Numbered from the stretch's first letter, positions 34,626 through 45,441 are shown. The stretch is 64,000 bases of DNA from Leptospiraceae bacterium (GCA_026005135.1 BPKM01000003.1:434001-498000), one strand, 5' to 3'. The notes: a model not told the origin generated them from the letters alone. Program-made: numbers and translations.

Positions 34626-35628
34626 ATAAATAATGAGCTATAAACCATTCATTCCCTTGATTGGTTTTAAAAAATTCTGCAACCGCAAGATAAAAGATAT
34701 ACCATCTATAATACCATAATAATGGATCATTATAATAATTTTTAAAAATATTTAAGATTTCTTTTTTATATTTTTTATGATTTTTTAACCATTCCATAGA
34801 TGTTTTATAATAATGGATTCCATTAACATGCCATTCTTTTTCAATTACTAAATGATTTTGAAAATAATGTAATAAATTAGAAGAAGGCATAATACCATTA
34901 GTAAAAAAATATTTTGACATCCAATCCGTTTCATCTTTTACTTCGTAATAATAACAAAATTGTTTATGTACAAAAATATGAACAAATAATAGACCATCTT
35001 TTTTTAAAAATTGAGAAATTTTTTTAAGTAATAATTCATAATTTCTCATATGTTCAAACATCTCAATAGAAACAACTCGATCAAATTTTTGTTTAATATT
35101 AAAATTATTCATATCAGCATTTATAATCTTTAAATTTTTTATTTTTCTTTTTTTTATTTGTTTTTCTATATATTCTTTTTGTAGACGGGAATTGGAAACT
35201 CCTACAATTTTAGAATCTGGAAAACGTTCTGCTAAATATAAAGAAAAAGAACCCCATCCACATCCTAAATCTAAAATGCTGTGCCCATTTTTTATCTCTG
35301 CTCGTTCTATATATAAATTTAACATATTTTTTTCAGCTTGATCTAAGTTCTCATTTTCATAAAAATAGCAACAACTATATTTTTTATATTTTCCTAATAC
35401 CAGATCAAAATATTCAAAAGGAAGTTCATAATGTTGTTCATTAGCTAAATCTGGTGTTAAAGCAATAGGAGATTGTTTTAGCTCCTGAACTTTATCCATT
35501 ATTTTTTTTTGATTTTTTTCTACATCCTTTTCATCTTCTGTTTTTAATCGTTTTTTATTTAATTTATTAATAATTATTCTTAAAGCAAAATCTGGAATCA
35601 ATCCCGTTTTTAATATGGTATCTTGCAT
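34609..35628 (-). CDS. Second Cfa-like SAM methyltransferase
   Basis: The 339-residue protein has a SAM-binding core (SILDLGCGWGSFSLYLAERF) and Cfa-like catalytic segments that stay closer to the classic residues than the first paralogue: KYSCCYF keeps Cys, IEMFEHM keeps Glu-His, and FVHIF keeps His. The C-terminus (AVAEFFKTNQGNEWFIAHYLF) resembles the coclaurine N-methyltransferase-like branch. It shares a short intergenic spacer with the upstream DUF1295 gene, and a GGAGA precedes its ATG. The pair is a known companion of phr/cfa clusters; the substrate may be a lipid, sterol-like molecule or amine. Confidence 0.85.
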   Translation of the reverse strand: MQDTILKTGLIPDFALRIIINKLNKKRLKTEDEKDVEKNQKKIMDKVQELKQSPIALTPDLANEQHYELPFEYFDLVLGKYKKYSCCYFYENENLDQAEKNMLNLYIERAEIKNGHSILDLGCGWGSFSLYLAERFPDSKIVGVSNSRLQKEYIEKQIKKRKIKNLKIINADMNNFNIKQKFDRVVSIEMFEHMRNYELLLKKISQFLKKDGLLFVHIFVHKQFCYYYEVKDETDWMSKYFFTNGIMPSSNLLHYFQNHLVIEKEWHVNGIHYYKTSMEWLKNHKKYKKEILNIFKNYYNDPLLWYYRWYIFYLAVAEFFKTNQGNEWFIAHYLFKKKS

Positions 35629-35644
35629 ATATATATCTCCTATT

Positions 35645-36454
35645 TTATTTTTTTAGTTTTTTATATAATTTATGTGGTAATGGTATTAATGGCGAAGTGT
35701 TTTCTATATAATTTTTATAATTTTCTCCTTTACTCGAAAGATTCTGTTCTTCTGTTGCAGGGATACCAGTAATTTTCAAGATAAAAAATAGTAATATAAA
35801 AAATGATACAAAGGCTACATAACCATATTCTAAGTTGATATGGTATAATCCAAAAGAAAACCATATAACAAGCTCAAAAAAATAATTTGGATGTCGGGAA
35901 TATTTCCATAAACCTGTTTTTAATGTTTTATTTTTATTGTTTGGATTTTTTTTAAAATAATATAAATGAAAATCTGCAATAGATTCTCCTATAAAACCAA
36001 TAATAAAAAATAATATTGCTATATAATGGTTGATTTGAATTTCATTATTTTGATATAAAGCTAAAAATAATGGAACACTTAAAATAACATTTGTAATTGC
36101 CTGAAATTGAAAAAATATAAAAAATTTTATATCTAAATGTTTTTTCCATTTTTCTCTTAATTTAAGATATCTTCCTTCTTCGGGTTTAAAAAGGATTCTT
36201 GTAAATAATAAATAAAATGCTAATCGAAAGCTCCATATAATAACCATTATATAAAATATCAAACTGATTTTTGATATTTCTTTAGTTGTATGTATCAAAT
36301 AAAAAGCTATTAAACTAAAATTAATGCTCCAGCCAAAATCAACTATTGCCATATTATTAAAAATTTTTCCCAGTATGAATAATATACTCATTACTATAAA
36401 ACACAATAATATTGTAATTAATACAATTTGTATTAAATGATTTTCTAAAAACAT
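35645..36454 (-). CDS. DUF1295 membrane protein (steroid 5-alpha-reductase-like)
   Basis: The 269-residue protein has about seven hydrophobic spans and the family marks VDFGWSINF near the start and WKYSRHPNYFFELVIWFSFGL near residue 190, the NADPH/isoprenylcysteine methyltransferase-like C-terminal motif. DUF1295 proteins are predicted lipid double-bond reductases or methyltransferases. It heads a two-gene unit with the second Cfa and has operator copy 4 upstream. Confidence 0.92.
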   Translation of the reverse strand: MFLENHLIQIVLITILLCFIVMSILFILGKIFNNMAIVDFGWSINFSLIAFYLIHTTKEISKISLIFYIMVIIWSFRLAFYLLFTRILFKPEEGRYLKLREKWKKHLDIKFFIFFQFQAITNVILSVPLFLALYQNNEIQINHYIAILFFIIGFIGESIADFHLYYFKKNPNNKNKTLKTGLWKYSRHPNYFFELVIWFSFGLYHINLEYGYVAFVSFFILLFFILKITGIPATEEQNLSSKGENYKNYIENTSPLIPLPHKLYKKLKK

Positions 36455-36481
36455 AATTCCAACATATTTATACTATTTAAA

Positions 36482-36511
36482 ATGTCTAATGTTTTTTATA
36501 TAGTTATGACA
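36482..36511 (-). promoter_or_regulatory. Candidate operator, copy 4, before DUF1295/cfa2
   Basis: Plus strand ATGTC-N20-TGACA. On the minus strand it begins TGTCATAACTATA, followed by an A-run, matching copy 2 at most positions. It lies 28 bases before the DUF1295 start and 62 bases before the divergent membrane-protein gene. Confidence 0.6.
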
Positions 36512-36573
36512 GATATATTAAAAATATCTTAACTACTTTATATTTAATATTCCAAATTCGATAATAACATTAT

Positions 36574-37398
36574 ATGTGTAATATTAGACAAAATAATCAA
36601 CAAAATAATGAAAATTGTATACCTAAGAGCCAAGAAAAATATTATAATCGTTTTTTAGATTTAGTACAAAAAAGTCGTGGAAAATTATTGAAAGACCCTT
36701 TTTTTAAATTTAAATGTAAAAAAAATTCTATAGAAATATTTAAAGAAGCATTAAAATATGCACATGATTTAAGAAAATTTGAAATTGAATTATACTGGAG
36801 AAGAGCATTGTATTTCTGGGGTTTTATAACAGTTTTAATAACATTATATAGTGGTTTATTTAAATTAATTATAATAAAAAAACTGCAAGAGGATTTATAT
36901 TTATTTTTTATTTTAATAATAATAAATTTAATGGGGATTTTATTTTCTTTTGGATTTTATTTAGCTAATCGAGGAAGCAAATTCTGGCAGGAAAACTGGG
37001 AGGCTCATGTAAGTTATTTAGAAGATATTGTAACAGGTCCATTATTAAAAACGATTCGTCATAGTAATAAAACATTTTGGAATCTATTATCTGAATATCC
37101 ATACTCTGTTTCGAAAATAAATTTAATTTTGAGTTTGGTTATATTGATTTTTTGGATTTACATCTTGATTTTCAATATAAAATATATTATATGTGATAAG
37201 TTAAAAAAATTGTTAGATTCTGAGATTATTGTTAAACTAATTTTTTCATTAGATTTTATTATGATATTAATAATATTATTTTCATTATTATTTATATTTA
37301 TATTTCCTTATTTTGCAAAAAGCAGACATAGTAAATATAAATGTAGTTCCAATAATAATACTGAATATGAATTTATTTCTATAAAATTATCAGATTAA
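36574..37398 (+). CDS. Four-span membrane protein (resembles the RipA octameric membrane protein family)
   Basis: The 274-residue protein has two hydrophobic spans at about residues 80-130, a conserved-looking polar stretch NRGSKFWQENWEAHVSYLED at about 140, then two more spans in the C-terminal half. The YWRRALYFWGF and NRGSKFWQENWE segments recall a bacterial membrane-protein family that I know as RipA-type; this assignment is from memory. Function unknown. It is divergent from the DUF1295 gene across operator copy 4, so it may or may not belong to the light regulon. Confidence 0.7.
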   Translation: MCNIRQNNQQNNENCIPKSQEKYYNRFLDLVQKSRGKLLKDPFFKFKCKKNSIEIFKEALKYAHDLRKFEIELYWRRALYFWGFITVLITLYSGLFKLIIIKKLQEDLYLFFILIIINLMGILFSFGFYLANRGSKFWQENWEAHVSYLEDIVTGPLLKTIRHSNKTFWNLLSEYPYSVSKINLILSLVILIFWIYILIFNIKYIICDKLKKLLDSEIIVKLIFSLDFIMILIILFSLLFIFIFPYFAKSRHSKYKCSSNNNTEYEFISIKLSD

Positions 37399-37466
37399 TT
37401 TTTTTTAGAACAAAAATATATTATTATAAGTCTAAATATTAAAAAGGAAAAGTTTGAGGAGAGTTT

Positions 37467-38254
37467 ATGAAAAAATTACAAATATTTTATGTATTTATGA
37501 TTTTAACTATTCTAAATTATGAATCATTATATGCATATGCGAAATCTGTGGGATTTTATTTAGAAATTAGGGGAGGTAATGGATTATCATATTCTGGAAG
37601 TGAATATAATAATATTAAAAATTTGAATAAAAATTTAACATTTCCAGATATTATAAATCAATATAATGTTTTAAATTATGGAAGTCTAGAACAAAAGATC
37701 CAATATTTCTATTTTTATTCTAATGTAAAAAAACCAGAATTGAATACAAAAACTTTAGATTTAAGTCTTGGTAACTTAGGAGGATTAAAATTAGAATGGA
37801 ATAGGGAAAATCAGACTATTACTGGGTTAAGAGATAATTTTCTATCAGAATGGATTATGATAAATTCTTTTTTATATGACGGACAGTATTCTTCTGATAT
37901 AAATAGTATTTTTCAGAAAAATTATCCATATATTCTATTAAGTGTTCTGGATACATCTAAAACCATTAAAGAGCAAATTAATAGTTTAAATTTATATTTT
38001 TATATCTTTTCAGGTAAAGTTTTTCGTAGTTTTTATCTTTATCCAAGATTAGGTATTGGATTGGTTCTGCTGCAAGTTTGGAAAGTGGAGTTTTTCGATT
38101 AACATTGGGTTCTAGCTTTATAGCTAGTTTTAAAGGAAGACAAATTCTTGATATTGGAATAGATTTTGTTCATAATTATTTTTTTAGAACAAGAACAGCT
38201 CTAAACGAAGTAAATTTCAGTATTGGTATTGGGTTCTTAGTTTTTAGTTTTTAG
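37467..38254 (+). pseudogene. Exported beta-barrel-like outer membrane protein, frameshifted
   Basis: A GAGGAGAG-type ribosome binding site precedes an ATG with a signal peptide (MKKLQIFYVFMILTILNYESLYA). The track stops at 38102, but from about 38063 another frame continues smoothly as GSAASLESGVFRLTLGSSF and runs to a TAG at 38254, ending FLVFSF with the terminal Phe common in outer membrane barrels. So one base is missing, or two are extra, near 38063. The restored protein would have about 262 residues. I do not recognise a specific family. It may be a pseudogene or a sequencing error. Confidence 0.65.
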
Positions 38255-38321
38255 GAAGTAATTTATAAAATTAAATTTATGAATTAAAACATAATTTTTG
38301 ATTATTTTATAAATTTTTATA

Positions 38322-38630
38322 TTATTTATTATTTTGTATTAATTTAACGAGATTTAGAATGGTTTGATCTAAAATCATAATATCTTTATCCCATCGAGAT
38401 AATATCCAGTCTTTTTCTGGTTCTGCGATTAAAACACCTTCATCATTGGTAGTATACCAGATCACTTTTTAAACATTTGCATTTAATAAATCTTCTGTTT
38501 TTTGTTTTATATAGTCAAAAGTTCCATCAAAGGATTCCAGATCAGCTTTTGTATCTACTTCTATTACTATTAAAGGAGGAATATCAATATAGCCATTAAA
38601 GGATTGTATATCATATAATATTAAGCACAT
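38322..38630 (-). pseudogene. Uma2-family (DUF820) nuclease remnant
   Basis: The minus strand encodes a fragment reading IPPLIVIEVDTKADLESF, then DYIKQKTEDLLNANV, an in-frame TAA at about 38470, and KVIWYTTNDEGVLIAEPEKD to a stop at 38322. This is the C-terminal half of an Uma2-like restriction-endonuclease-fold protein, including the E-V-D catalytic strand and the K-x-x-x-L-L helix. The N-terminal half is missing and there is an internal stop, so it is a decayed gene. It is not in the ORF track. Confidence 0.75.
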
Positions 38631-38705
38631 TTTCAATTAAAATATTTTATTCAATTTTCAAGCTTTTTTTATTTATACTTAAGAAATGCAAAAAATTTTG
38701 TCTAT

Positions 38706-41504
38706 ATGCTGGATCATATTATTATACAGGGTGCAAGAGAGCATAATTTAAAAAATATTTCTTTAAAAATTCCAAGAAATCAATTTGTTGTAATAACAGG
38801 TGTATCTGGTTCTGGAAAATCTTCCCTTGCTTTTGATACTATTTATGCAGAAGGTCAAAGACGATATGTGGAATCTTTAAGTGCCTATGCAAGACAATTT
38901 TTGGGACAGATGAATAAACCAGATGTTGATTTTATTGAAGGTTTAAGTCCAGCTATTTCTATTGAACAAAAAACTACTCATAAGAATCCACGTTCTACTG
39001 TTGGAACTGTAACAGAAATTTATGATTATTTACGATTATTATTTGGGAATGCTGGTATTCCTCACTGTCATCAGTGTGGAAGATTGGTAGAAGCAACTAC
39101 TATTGATCAAATTGTTGAAAAAATTTACAAATTACCAGAGGGAACAAAAATTCAGATTTTAGCACCACTTGTCCAGAACAGAAAAGGGGAACATAAAGAA
39201 TTATTCGAAACAGCCAAAAAAAATGGATTTTTACGTATTCGTATAGACAATCAATTATACGAAATAGACGAAATTTTAGAACAAAAAAAAGTTAAAATCG
39301 ATAAAAATAAAAAACATACAATTGATCTTGTAATTGATAGACTTGTTCTTCGTAAAGAAAATAGAAGTAGATTGACCGATAGTATAGAATTAGCTCTTAA
39401 AGAAGGTAATGATACTGTAATTATTTTAGAACATACAAATAATAATCATTATAAAGAACATTTTTTTTCTACAAAACTATATTGTAATAATTGTGAAATA
39501 TCTATACCAGAACCAAAACCTGCAAGTTTTTCTTTTAATTCTCCTCTTGGAGCATGTCCCAATTGTAGTGGTCTTGGTTTTTTATTAGAATTTGATGAGG
39601 GTTTAATTATAAAAAATCCCTATAAATCCATTAAAGAAGGAGCTATTGATGTTTTTGGTAAAATGGATGAATCCAAATATATATATTCAAGATTTGAAAA
39701 ATTATCAAAAATATTAAAATTCAAATTAGATACGCCCTGGAAACAATTAAAATTAGAAGTACAGAAAGCAATTCTTTATGGATATTTCGAGAAAGGATTT
39801 ATGATATTTGAGGGTGTAATACCTGGTTTACAAAGAAGATTTAAAGAAACAAAATCAGAAGAGATGAGGGAATGGTATAAAAAATTTATGATTGAAAAAA
39901 TATGCCCTGTTTGTAAGGGAAAACGTTTAAAACCAGAATCTCTTGCAGTAAAATTTCATGGGAAAAATATTTCAGAAATTGTAGATATGACTGTGGAAAA
40001 TTTAGTCGATTTCTTTCAGAATATAAAATTAACAGATTATGAAGCAAAAGTTGTAGGTAGAGTAATACAGGAAATACAAAAGCGATTAGAATTTTTAAAT
40101 AATGTAGGAGTTGGTTATTTAACTTTATCTCGTTCAGCTGGAACATTATCTGGTGGAGAAGCGCAAAGAATCAGATTGGCAACACAGATTGGTTCATCTT
40201 TAATGGGAGTTATTTATATATTAGATGAACCTTCTATTGGATTACATCAGAGAGATAATGCAAAATTAATCGAAACACTAAAAAATCTACGCGATACTGG
40301 AAATACTGTCTTAGTAGTTGAACATGATGAAGAAACTATGTTAGAATGCGATCATATAATTGATTTAGGACCTGGTGCAGGAATACATGGTGGTTATGTT
40401 GTGGCTCAGGGTACACCGGAAGAAATAAAAAATCATCCTGATAGTTTAACGGGAAAATATTTATCAAAACGACTAAGAATAGAAGTTCCTAAAAAACGAA
40501 GAGAAGGGAATGGAAATTATTTGTCCATTATAGGTGCCAAAGAAAATAATTTAAAAAATATTAATGTAAAATTTCCGCTTGGTAAATTTATTTGTATAAC
40601 AGGTGTATCTGGTTCTGGAAAATCTACTCTTGTTTATGATATTTTATATAAAGGTATATTAAGAGAATCTAATCCTTATATACAATCTGGAAAATATGAT
40701 AAAATAGAAGGTTTAGAGAATATTGATAAAGTAATAGCAATTGATCAGGAGCCAATAGGAAGAACTCCTCGTTCTAATCCAGCAACATATACTGGTGTTT
40801 TTACACCAATTAGAGAATTATTTGCTAATTTACCAGATGCAAAACTTCATGGTTTTAAACCTGGTAGATTCAGTTTTAATGTTAAAGGTGGAAGATGCGA
40901 AAACTGTCAGGGCGCTGGAATTTTAAAAATAGAAATGCATTTTTTACCAGATGTTTATATTACCTGTGATGTATGTAATGGAAAAAGATTTAATCGAGAA
41001 ACATTACAAATCAAATATAAGAATAAAACCATATATGATGTATTAGAAATGACCGTAGAGGATGCCTATAATTTTTTCGAAAATATACCTCAGATTAAAA
41101 ATAAATTGGAAACATTAATGCGTGTTGGTTTAGATTATATAAAATTGGGACAACCTGCAACAACTCTTTCTGGTGGAGAAGCTCAAAGGGTTAAATTGGC
41201 AACGGAATTATCAAAACGAAGTACTGGTAAAACAGTTTATATACTTGATGAACCAACTACTGGTTTACATTTTCATGATATTAAAAAACTATTAGAAGTG
41301 CTGCATGAATTGGTTGATAGAGGGAATACTGTAATTGTAATAGAACATAATTTAGATGTAATTAAAACAGCAGACTGGATTATTGACTTAGGACCAGAAG
41401 GTGGAAATAGAGGAGGAGAAATTATTGCAGAAGGTACACCAGAAGATATAATAAAGATAAAAAAAAGTTATACTGGTCAATTTTTAAAAAAATATATAGA
41501 ATGA
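38706..41504 (+). CDS. uvrA: Excinuclease ABC subunit A
   Basis: UvrA recognises bulky DNA damage, including UV lesions, and loads UvrB. The 932-residue protein has two ABC modules with Walker [13 protein letters not shown] and [12 protein letters not shown], two LSGGEAQR signatures, Walker B segments ending ILDEP, and zinc-binding CxxC pairs (CHQCG, CPNCSG, CPVCKG, CENCQG...CDVCNG). The length is normal. No strong ribosome binding site is seen. Its position two kilobases from the photolyase island may be chance, but both serve UV repair. Confidence 0.98.
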   Translation: MLDHIIIQGAREHNLKNISLKIPRNQFVVITGVSGSGKSSLAFDTIYAEGQRRYVESLSAYARQFLGQMNKPDVDFIEGLSPAISIEQKTTHKNPRSTVGTVTEIYDYLRLLFGNAGIPHCHQCGRLVEATTIDQIVEKIYKLPEGTKIQILAPLVQNRKGEHKELFETAKKNGFLRIRIDNQLYEIDEILEQKKVKIDKNKKHTIDLVIDRLVLRKENRSRLTDSIELALKEGNDTVIILEHTNNNHYKEHFFSTKLYCNNCEISIPEPKPASFSFNSPLGACPNCSGLGFLLEFDEGLIIKNPYKSIKEGAIDVFGKMDESKYIYSRFEKLSKILKFKLDTPWKQLKLEVQKAILYGYFEKGFMIFEGVIPGLQRRFKETKSEEMREWYKKFMIEKICPVCKGKRLKPESLAVKFHGKNISEIVDMTVENLVDFFQNIKLTDYEAKVVGRVIQEIQKRLEFLNNVGVGYLTLSRSAGTLSGGEAQRIRLATQIGSSLMGVIYILDEPSIGLHQRDNAKLIETLKNLRDTGNTVLVVEHDEETMLECDHIIDLGPGAGIHGGYVVAQGTPEEIKNHPDSLTGKYLSKRLRIEVPKKRREGNGNYLSIIGAKENNLKNINVKFPLGKFICITGVSGSGKSTLVYDILYKGILRESNPYIQSGKYDKIEGLENIDKVIAIDQEPIGRTPRSNPATYTGVFTPIRELFANLPDAKLHGFKPGRFSFNVKGGRCENCQGAGILKIEMHFLPDVYITCDVCNGKRFNRETLQIKYKNKTIYDVLEMTVEDAYNFFENIPQIKNKLETLMRVGLDYIKLGQPATTLSGGEAQRVKLATELSKRSTGKTVYILDEPTTGLHFHDIKKLLEVLHELVDRGNTVIVIEHNLDVIKTADWIIDLGPEGGNRGGEIIAEGTPEDIIKIKKSYTGQFLKKYIE

Positions 41505-41505
41505 T

Positions 41506-42636
41506 CTATAATTCTTCTTCAGAATTGATAAAATTTTTATTATAATTTTTGCATTTATAGGTTTTAATATCACTTGAACATACAAATGGTAATGGATTAA
41601 TTCTTTCCATATCATTTATAAGAATTTCATAATGAAGATGAACACCTGTAACACGCCCTGTTGATCCCATTAAACCAATTAGATCCCCTTTCTTAAGGAT
41701 TTGATTGGTTTTTACTAAGGGTTTAGCTAAATGTCCATATAACGAATAATAGCCATATTGATGTTTGATTATTACAGCATAACCATAACCATAATCATAA
41801 AATACTTTATAAACTTTACCATCAGCAGTATTATAGATGGGTTCTTTATAATTTCCAGCCATATCCATTCCTGCATGAAATTCAAAACGATTTTTTGTTA
41901 CGGGATCAAGTCTTAAACCATAAGGAGAAGTATCTCTAAAACGAAAATACTGGACAGGCCTTCCATTTGGTATTTCATTTAAAAGATTCATTTTTTCTAT
42001 CAATAAATTTTTTACTAAGTTAATAATTTCATAATTGTATATAAGATGGTTTTTTATTGCACTGGAAATATATGTTGCTTTAAGATATTTTGTATTGGGT
42101 TTTAATTCTTTATTATTTCTAATTTCAGTATTAAGCATTAAATCTGATTTTTGAATGGAATGTTGGTAACTTATTGGTAAATATTTAATTTTTACTTCCA
42201 TATTATAAAATTCCTTTAAATTTTTATGAACCTGATTTTTAATTTCTTTTTGAATATCATTTAATGATGTTTGAATATTAAAGGTATTCTGATAATTCTT
42301 ACCATAAAGTTTTTTTAGTTCTGCTATTTTATCTGATATTTCCTTATATCTATAATAACCATATAGACTGATACATAACAAAAAAGTGAATAAAAATGTT
42401 AAAAATATAATCATTAAAAAACTTAAATGAAAGCTATAAATCTTATCATTTCCATGAGGAATAAACATAATTGTTAAACGTTCAACAGATTTTTTTTGAA
42501 TATAATTTAAAATATTTTCTTTTTTTTGAGCTATATAAGTTTTCATTTCATATATCCATATCATTTGTTTATCTAATAAATTTTTTATTTTTTTTATTAA
42601 TATAACTTTAATATTTAAAAACATAAAATGCCTCAC
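41506..42636 (-). CDS. M23-family peptidoglycan endopeptidase, membrane-anchored
   Basis: The protein of up to 376 residues has a cytoplasmic N-terminus containing RLTIMFIPHGNDKIYSFHLSF, a membrane span at about 72-92, a predicted coiled-coil stretch, and a C-terminal LytM domain with zinc ligands in HAGMDMAG and HLHYE. All ligands are intact, so it should cut cell-wall cross-links. The start is uncertain: the track uses GTG 42636, while ATG codons follow at 42624 and 42546, with no clear ribosome binding site to decide. It is convergent with uvrA and divergent from lysS. Confidence 0.9.
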   Translation of the reverse strand: MRHFMFLNIKVILIKKIKNLLDKQMIWIYEMKTYIAQKKENILNYIQKKSVERLTIMFIPHGNDKIYSFHLSFLMIIFLTFLFTFLLCISLYGYYRYKEISDKIAELKKLYGKNYQNTFNIQTSLNDIQKEIKNQVHKNLKEFYNMEVKIKYLPISYQHSIQKSDLMLNTEIRNNKELKPNTKYLKATYISSAIKNHLIYNYEIINLVKNLLIEKMNLLNEIPNGRPVQYFRFRDTSPYGLRLDPVTKNRFEFHAGMDMAGNYKEPIYNTADGKVYKVFYDYGYGYAVIIKHQYGYYSLYGHLAKPLVKTNQILKKGDLIGLMGSTGRVTGVHLHYEILINDMERINPLPFVCSSDIKTYKCKNYNKNFINSEEEL

Positions 42637-42786
42637 GTTATAATACTTAAAAAATAATAATTTATCTAAGTCAATTTTTTTTTATTTTGGTATAATTTAT
42701 CCTATATAATCTAAAATTATAAAAAATAATACTTTGAATAAAATTTGTGATTTTTTTACTATGCCTTACAAAAAAAATGGTACTTA

Positions 42787-44292
42787 ATGAATGATCAATA
42801 TGAAGTACGGTTAGAAAAGTTAAATAAATTAAAACAAAAAAATTATGATCCCTATCAACAGGAATTTGAAAGAAAACATACAATAAAAGAATTACTGAAT
42901 ATTGATCCATCTCAATATACAGAAGAAAAAAAATATTTTATAGCTGGTAGAATTCGTTCTAAACGTATGATGGGAAAAGCTGGCTTTTTTACAATTGAAG
43001 ATGATAATGGGAAAATTCAATTTTATGTAACAAAAAACGAAAAAAATGTAGATTTCGATATAGTAAAAAATTTAGATTTAGGAGATATCGTTGGTATTAC
43101 TGGTTATTTATTTTTAACGAAGGTTGGAGAAAAAACAATACATGTAGAAAATATTAAATTATTAGCAAAATGTTTAAGACCACTTCCTGTTGTAAAAGAA
43201 GCAGATGGAAAGGTTTTTGATGCTTTTTCTGATAAAGAACAACGCTATCGATTAAGATATGTAGATTTAATTGTTAATCCACATGTTAGAGAGACCTTTG
43301 TTATTCGATCAAAAATCATTAGTTTTATAAGAAATTTTTTAACAAATGAAGGATATTTAGAAGTAGAAACACCAATGATGCAGCCTATTCCTGGAGGTGC
43401 AAGTGCAAGACCATTTATAACTCATCATAATGCATTAGATATAGATTTATATTTAAGAGTTGCACCAGAATTATATTTAAAACGATTACTTGTAGGTGGT
43501 TTTACCAAAGTTTTTGAATTAAATCGAAATTTTAGAAATGAAGGTATTAGTTATAAACATAATCCGGAATTTACAATGTTGGAGGTTTATCATGCCTATG
43601 GTAACATGTATACTATGATGGATCTTTGTGAGCGATTAATTATTTCTGTAACAAAAGAAATTCATGGTACATTAAAAATTCATTATGAAGAACATGAAAT
43701 TGATTTAACGCCTCCCTGGAAGCAAATCACCTATTTAGATGCAATAAAACAATATTCAGGAGTAGAAATTCATCCAGATTCAAAATTAGAAGAAATTATT
43801 GAACAGGCAGTTTCCAAAGGTTTTTCAATAGATTTATTTCAACATGTAAATAGTATCTGGGATGTAGCAGAAATTCTTTTTGACGAAGCAGTAGAAAAAC
43901 ATTTAATTCAACCTACTTTTATTATTAAGTATCCAAAAGAAATATCTCCATTAGCAAAAGCGAGTAAAGAAGATCCTCGATTTGTAGATCGATTTGAGCC
44001 ATATATTGCTGGTAGAGAAATTGGAAATGCATTTAGTGAGTTGAATGATCCTTTTGATCAGAAAGAACGATTTTTGGAACAGGTTAAAAAAAGAGAAGCA
44101 GGTGATGAAGAAGCACAATACATGGATTATGATTATATAAGGGCTTTAGAATATGGAATGCCACCTGCTGGTGGTCTTGGAATTGGAATTGATAGATTAG
44201 TAATGTTATTAACAAATCATCATTCTATAAGGGATACAATATTATTTCCTTTATTAAGGCCAGAAAAACCAGAAGATATTATAAAAAAATAG
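42787..44292 (+). CDS. lysS: Lysyl-tRNA synthetase, class II
   Basis: The 501-residue enzyme has the N-terminal OB-fold anticodon-binding domain ([16 protein letters not shown]) and the class II motifs: motif 2 [18 protein letters not shown] and motif 3 [13 protein letters not shown]. Length is normal. It is followed immediately by the lipoprotein hydrolase gene and then two membrane-lipid genes on the same strand. Confidence 0.98.
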   Translation: MNDQYEVRLEKLNKLKQKNYDPYQQEFERKHTIKELLNIDPSQYTEEKKYFIAGRIRSKRMMGKAGFFTIEDDNGKIQFYVTKNEKNVDFDIVKNLDLGDIVGITGYLFLTKVGEKTIHVENIKLLAKCLRPLPVVKEADGKVFDAFSDKEQRYRLRYVDLIVNPHVRETFVIRSKIISFIRNFLTNEGYLEVETPMMQPIPGGASARPFITHHNALDIDLYLRVAPELYLKRLLVGGFTKVFELNRNFRNEGISYKHNPEFTMLEVYHAYGNMYTMMDLCERLIISVTKEIHGTLKIHYEEHEIDLTPPWKQITYLDAIKQYSGVEIHPDSKLEEIIEQAVSKGFSIDLFQHVNSIWDVAEILFDEAVEKHLIQPTFIIKYPKEISPLAKASKEDPRFVDRFEPYIAGREIGNAFSELNDPFDQKERFLEQVKKREAGDEEAQYMDYDYIRALEYGMPPAGGLGIGIDRLVMLLTNHHSIRDTILFPLLRPEKPEDIIKK

Positions 44293-44334
44293 TTGCGTAA
44301 ATTTTTTCATTTTTTAAGTTTAGAATTAAATATT

Positions 44335-45441
44335 ATGAAGAAAAAAAATTATTTTTGGATTGTTTATTTATTAATATTTTCTATGATTTATTCCTGTACT
44401 TCTATGCAAAAAATAGAGATAGAAAAAATCTTAAATCAAAGAATCAAAGATCCTATGATAGATTCTAAAGAAATAAATATTTATATTATAACCAATCGTA
44501 TAACAACAACCAATCGGGAAGATTGTAATAATCAATTTTTTAGAAATGCACCTTCTTCAGTAAAATACATATTATGTAGTGTAAATGTTCCTAAAGAACA
44601 TAGTATAGGTGCTTTAGATACATCTTCTGATAATTCCTTAAATAAAGATAAATTTTTTTTTGCAAGGAATTATAGATCATTAACTAAAGAAGATTTTTAT
44701 AAACAAATTACACAAGAACAAGAAATTCTAATATTTGTTCATGGATTTAATGTAGAATTTGAGGAAGCATTATATCGAATTGCACAAATTCATTATGATT
44801 TAAAATTTCAGGGGACAAGTGTTTTATATACCTGGCCTGCAGGACCAGAAGAAGGATTATTTTCTAGTATTTTAATTAACGATACATATAAAAACAATCA
44901 AGAACATGCGAAGGTTTCAATTCCAATATTTAAGAATTTCATAGAAGAGATATTTCAGCAAATTGATAATAAAAAAAAGAATATTTATTTGATTGTTCAT
45001 TCAATGGGACATCAAATTGTAATACCTTCTCTGATTGAAATAAGTAAAATAAAATATAATAATATTAAATTTAAAGAAATTATTTTTAATGCACCAGATT
45101 ATCCTGTAGATACTTTTAGAGAAGAGGTAAACATAATTAGTTCTTTAGCAAATAGAATTACCATTTACTGTTCACCTGATGATAATGCTTTAAAAGCATC
45201 TGAAACAGTTAATGGAACAAGACGAATAGGTCAATGTTATAAGGTTAATGGTATAGATGTAATAAATGTACAAAGGGTTGATTCTCCAATTCTTGGTATA
45301 GGTGGATTAGGGCATGGTTATTATTCCAGTAGAGCAATTTTAACAGATTTATATCAATTAATGTTGGGTTTAGAAGCTAAAAATCGTTTATTTATAATAA
45401 AAAGTAATCAGTCTACAGAAGATTATATTTTAAGGGATTAG
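44335..45441 (+). CDS. DUF900-type alpha/beta hydrolase lipoprotein
   Basis: After removing the TTG-started extension (track start 44293), ATG 44335 gives a clean lipoprotein signal (MKKKNYFWIVYLLIFSMIYSC). The mature protein has an alpha/beta hydrolase core with oxyanion region FVHGFNVEFEEA, nucleophile elbow IVHSMGHQ, an acidic residue in NAPDYPVD and a late GLGHGYYSS for the His. The substrate is unknown; membrane anchoring suggests lipid or envelope esters. It lies between lysS and the kinase gene with 7 bases to the latter. Confidence 0.85.
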   Translation: MKKKNYFWIVYLLIFSMIYSCTSMQKIEIEKILNQRIKDPMIDSKEINIYIITNRITTTNREDCNNQFFRNAPSSVKYILCSVNVPKEHSIGALDTSSDNSLNKDKFFFARNYRSLTKEDFYKQITQEQEILIFVHGFNVEFEEALYRIAQIHYDLKFQGTSVLYTWPAGPEEGLFSSILINDTYKNNQEHAKVSIPIFKNFIEEIFQQIDNKKKNIYLIVHSMGHQIVIPSLIEISKIKYNNIKFKEIIFNAPDYPVDTFREEVNIISSLANRITIYCSPDDNALKASETVNGTRRIGQCYKVNGIDVINVQRVDSPILGIGGLGHGYYSSRAILTDLYQLMLGLEAKNRLFIIKSNQSTEDYILRD

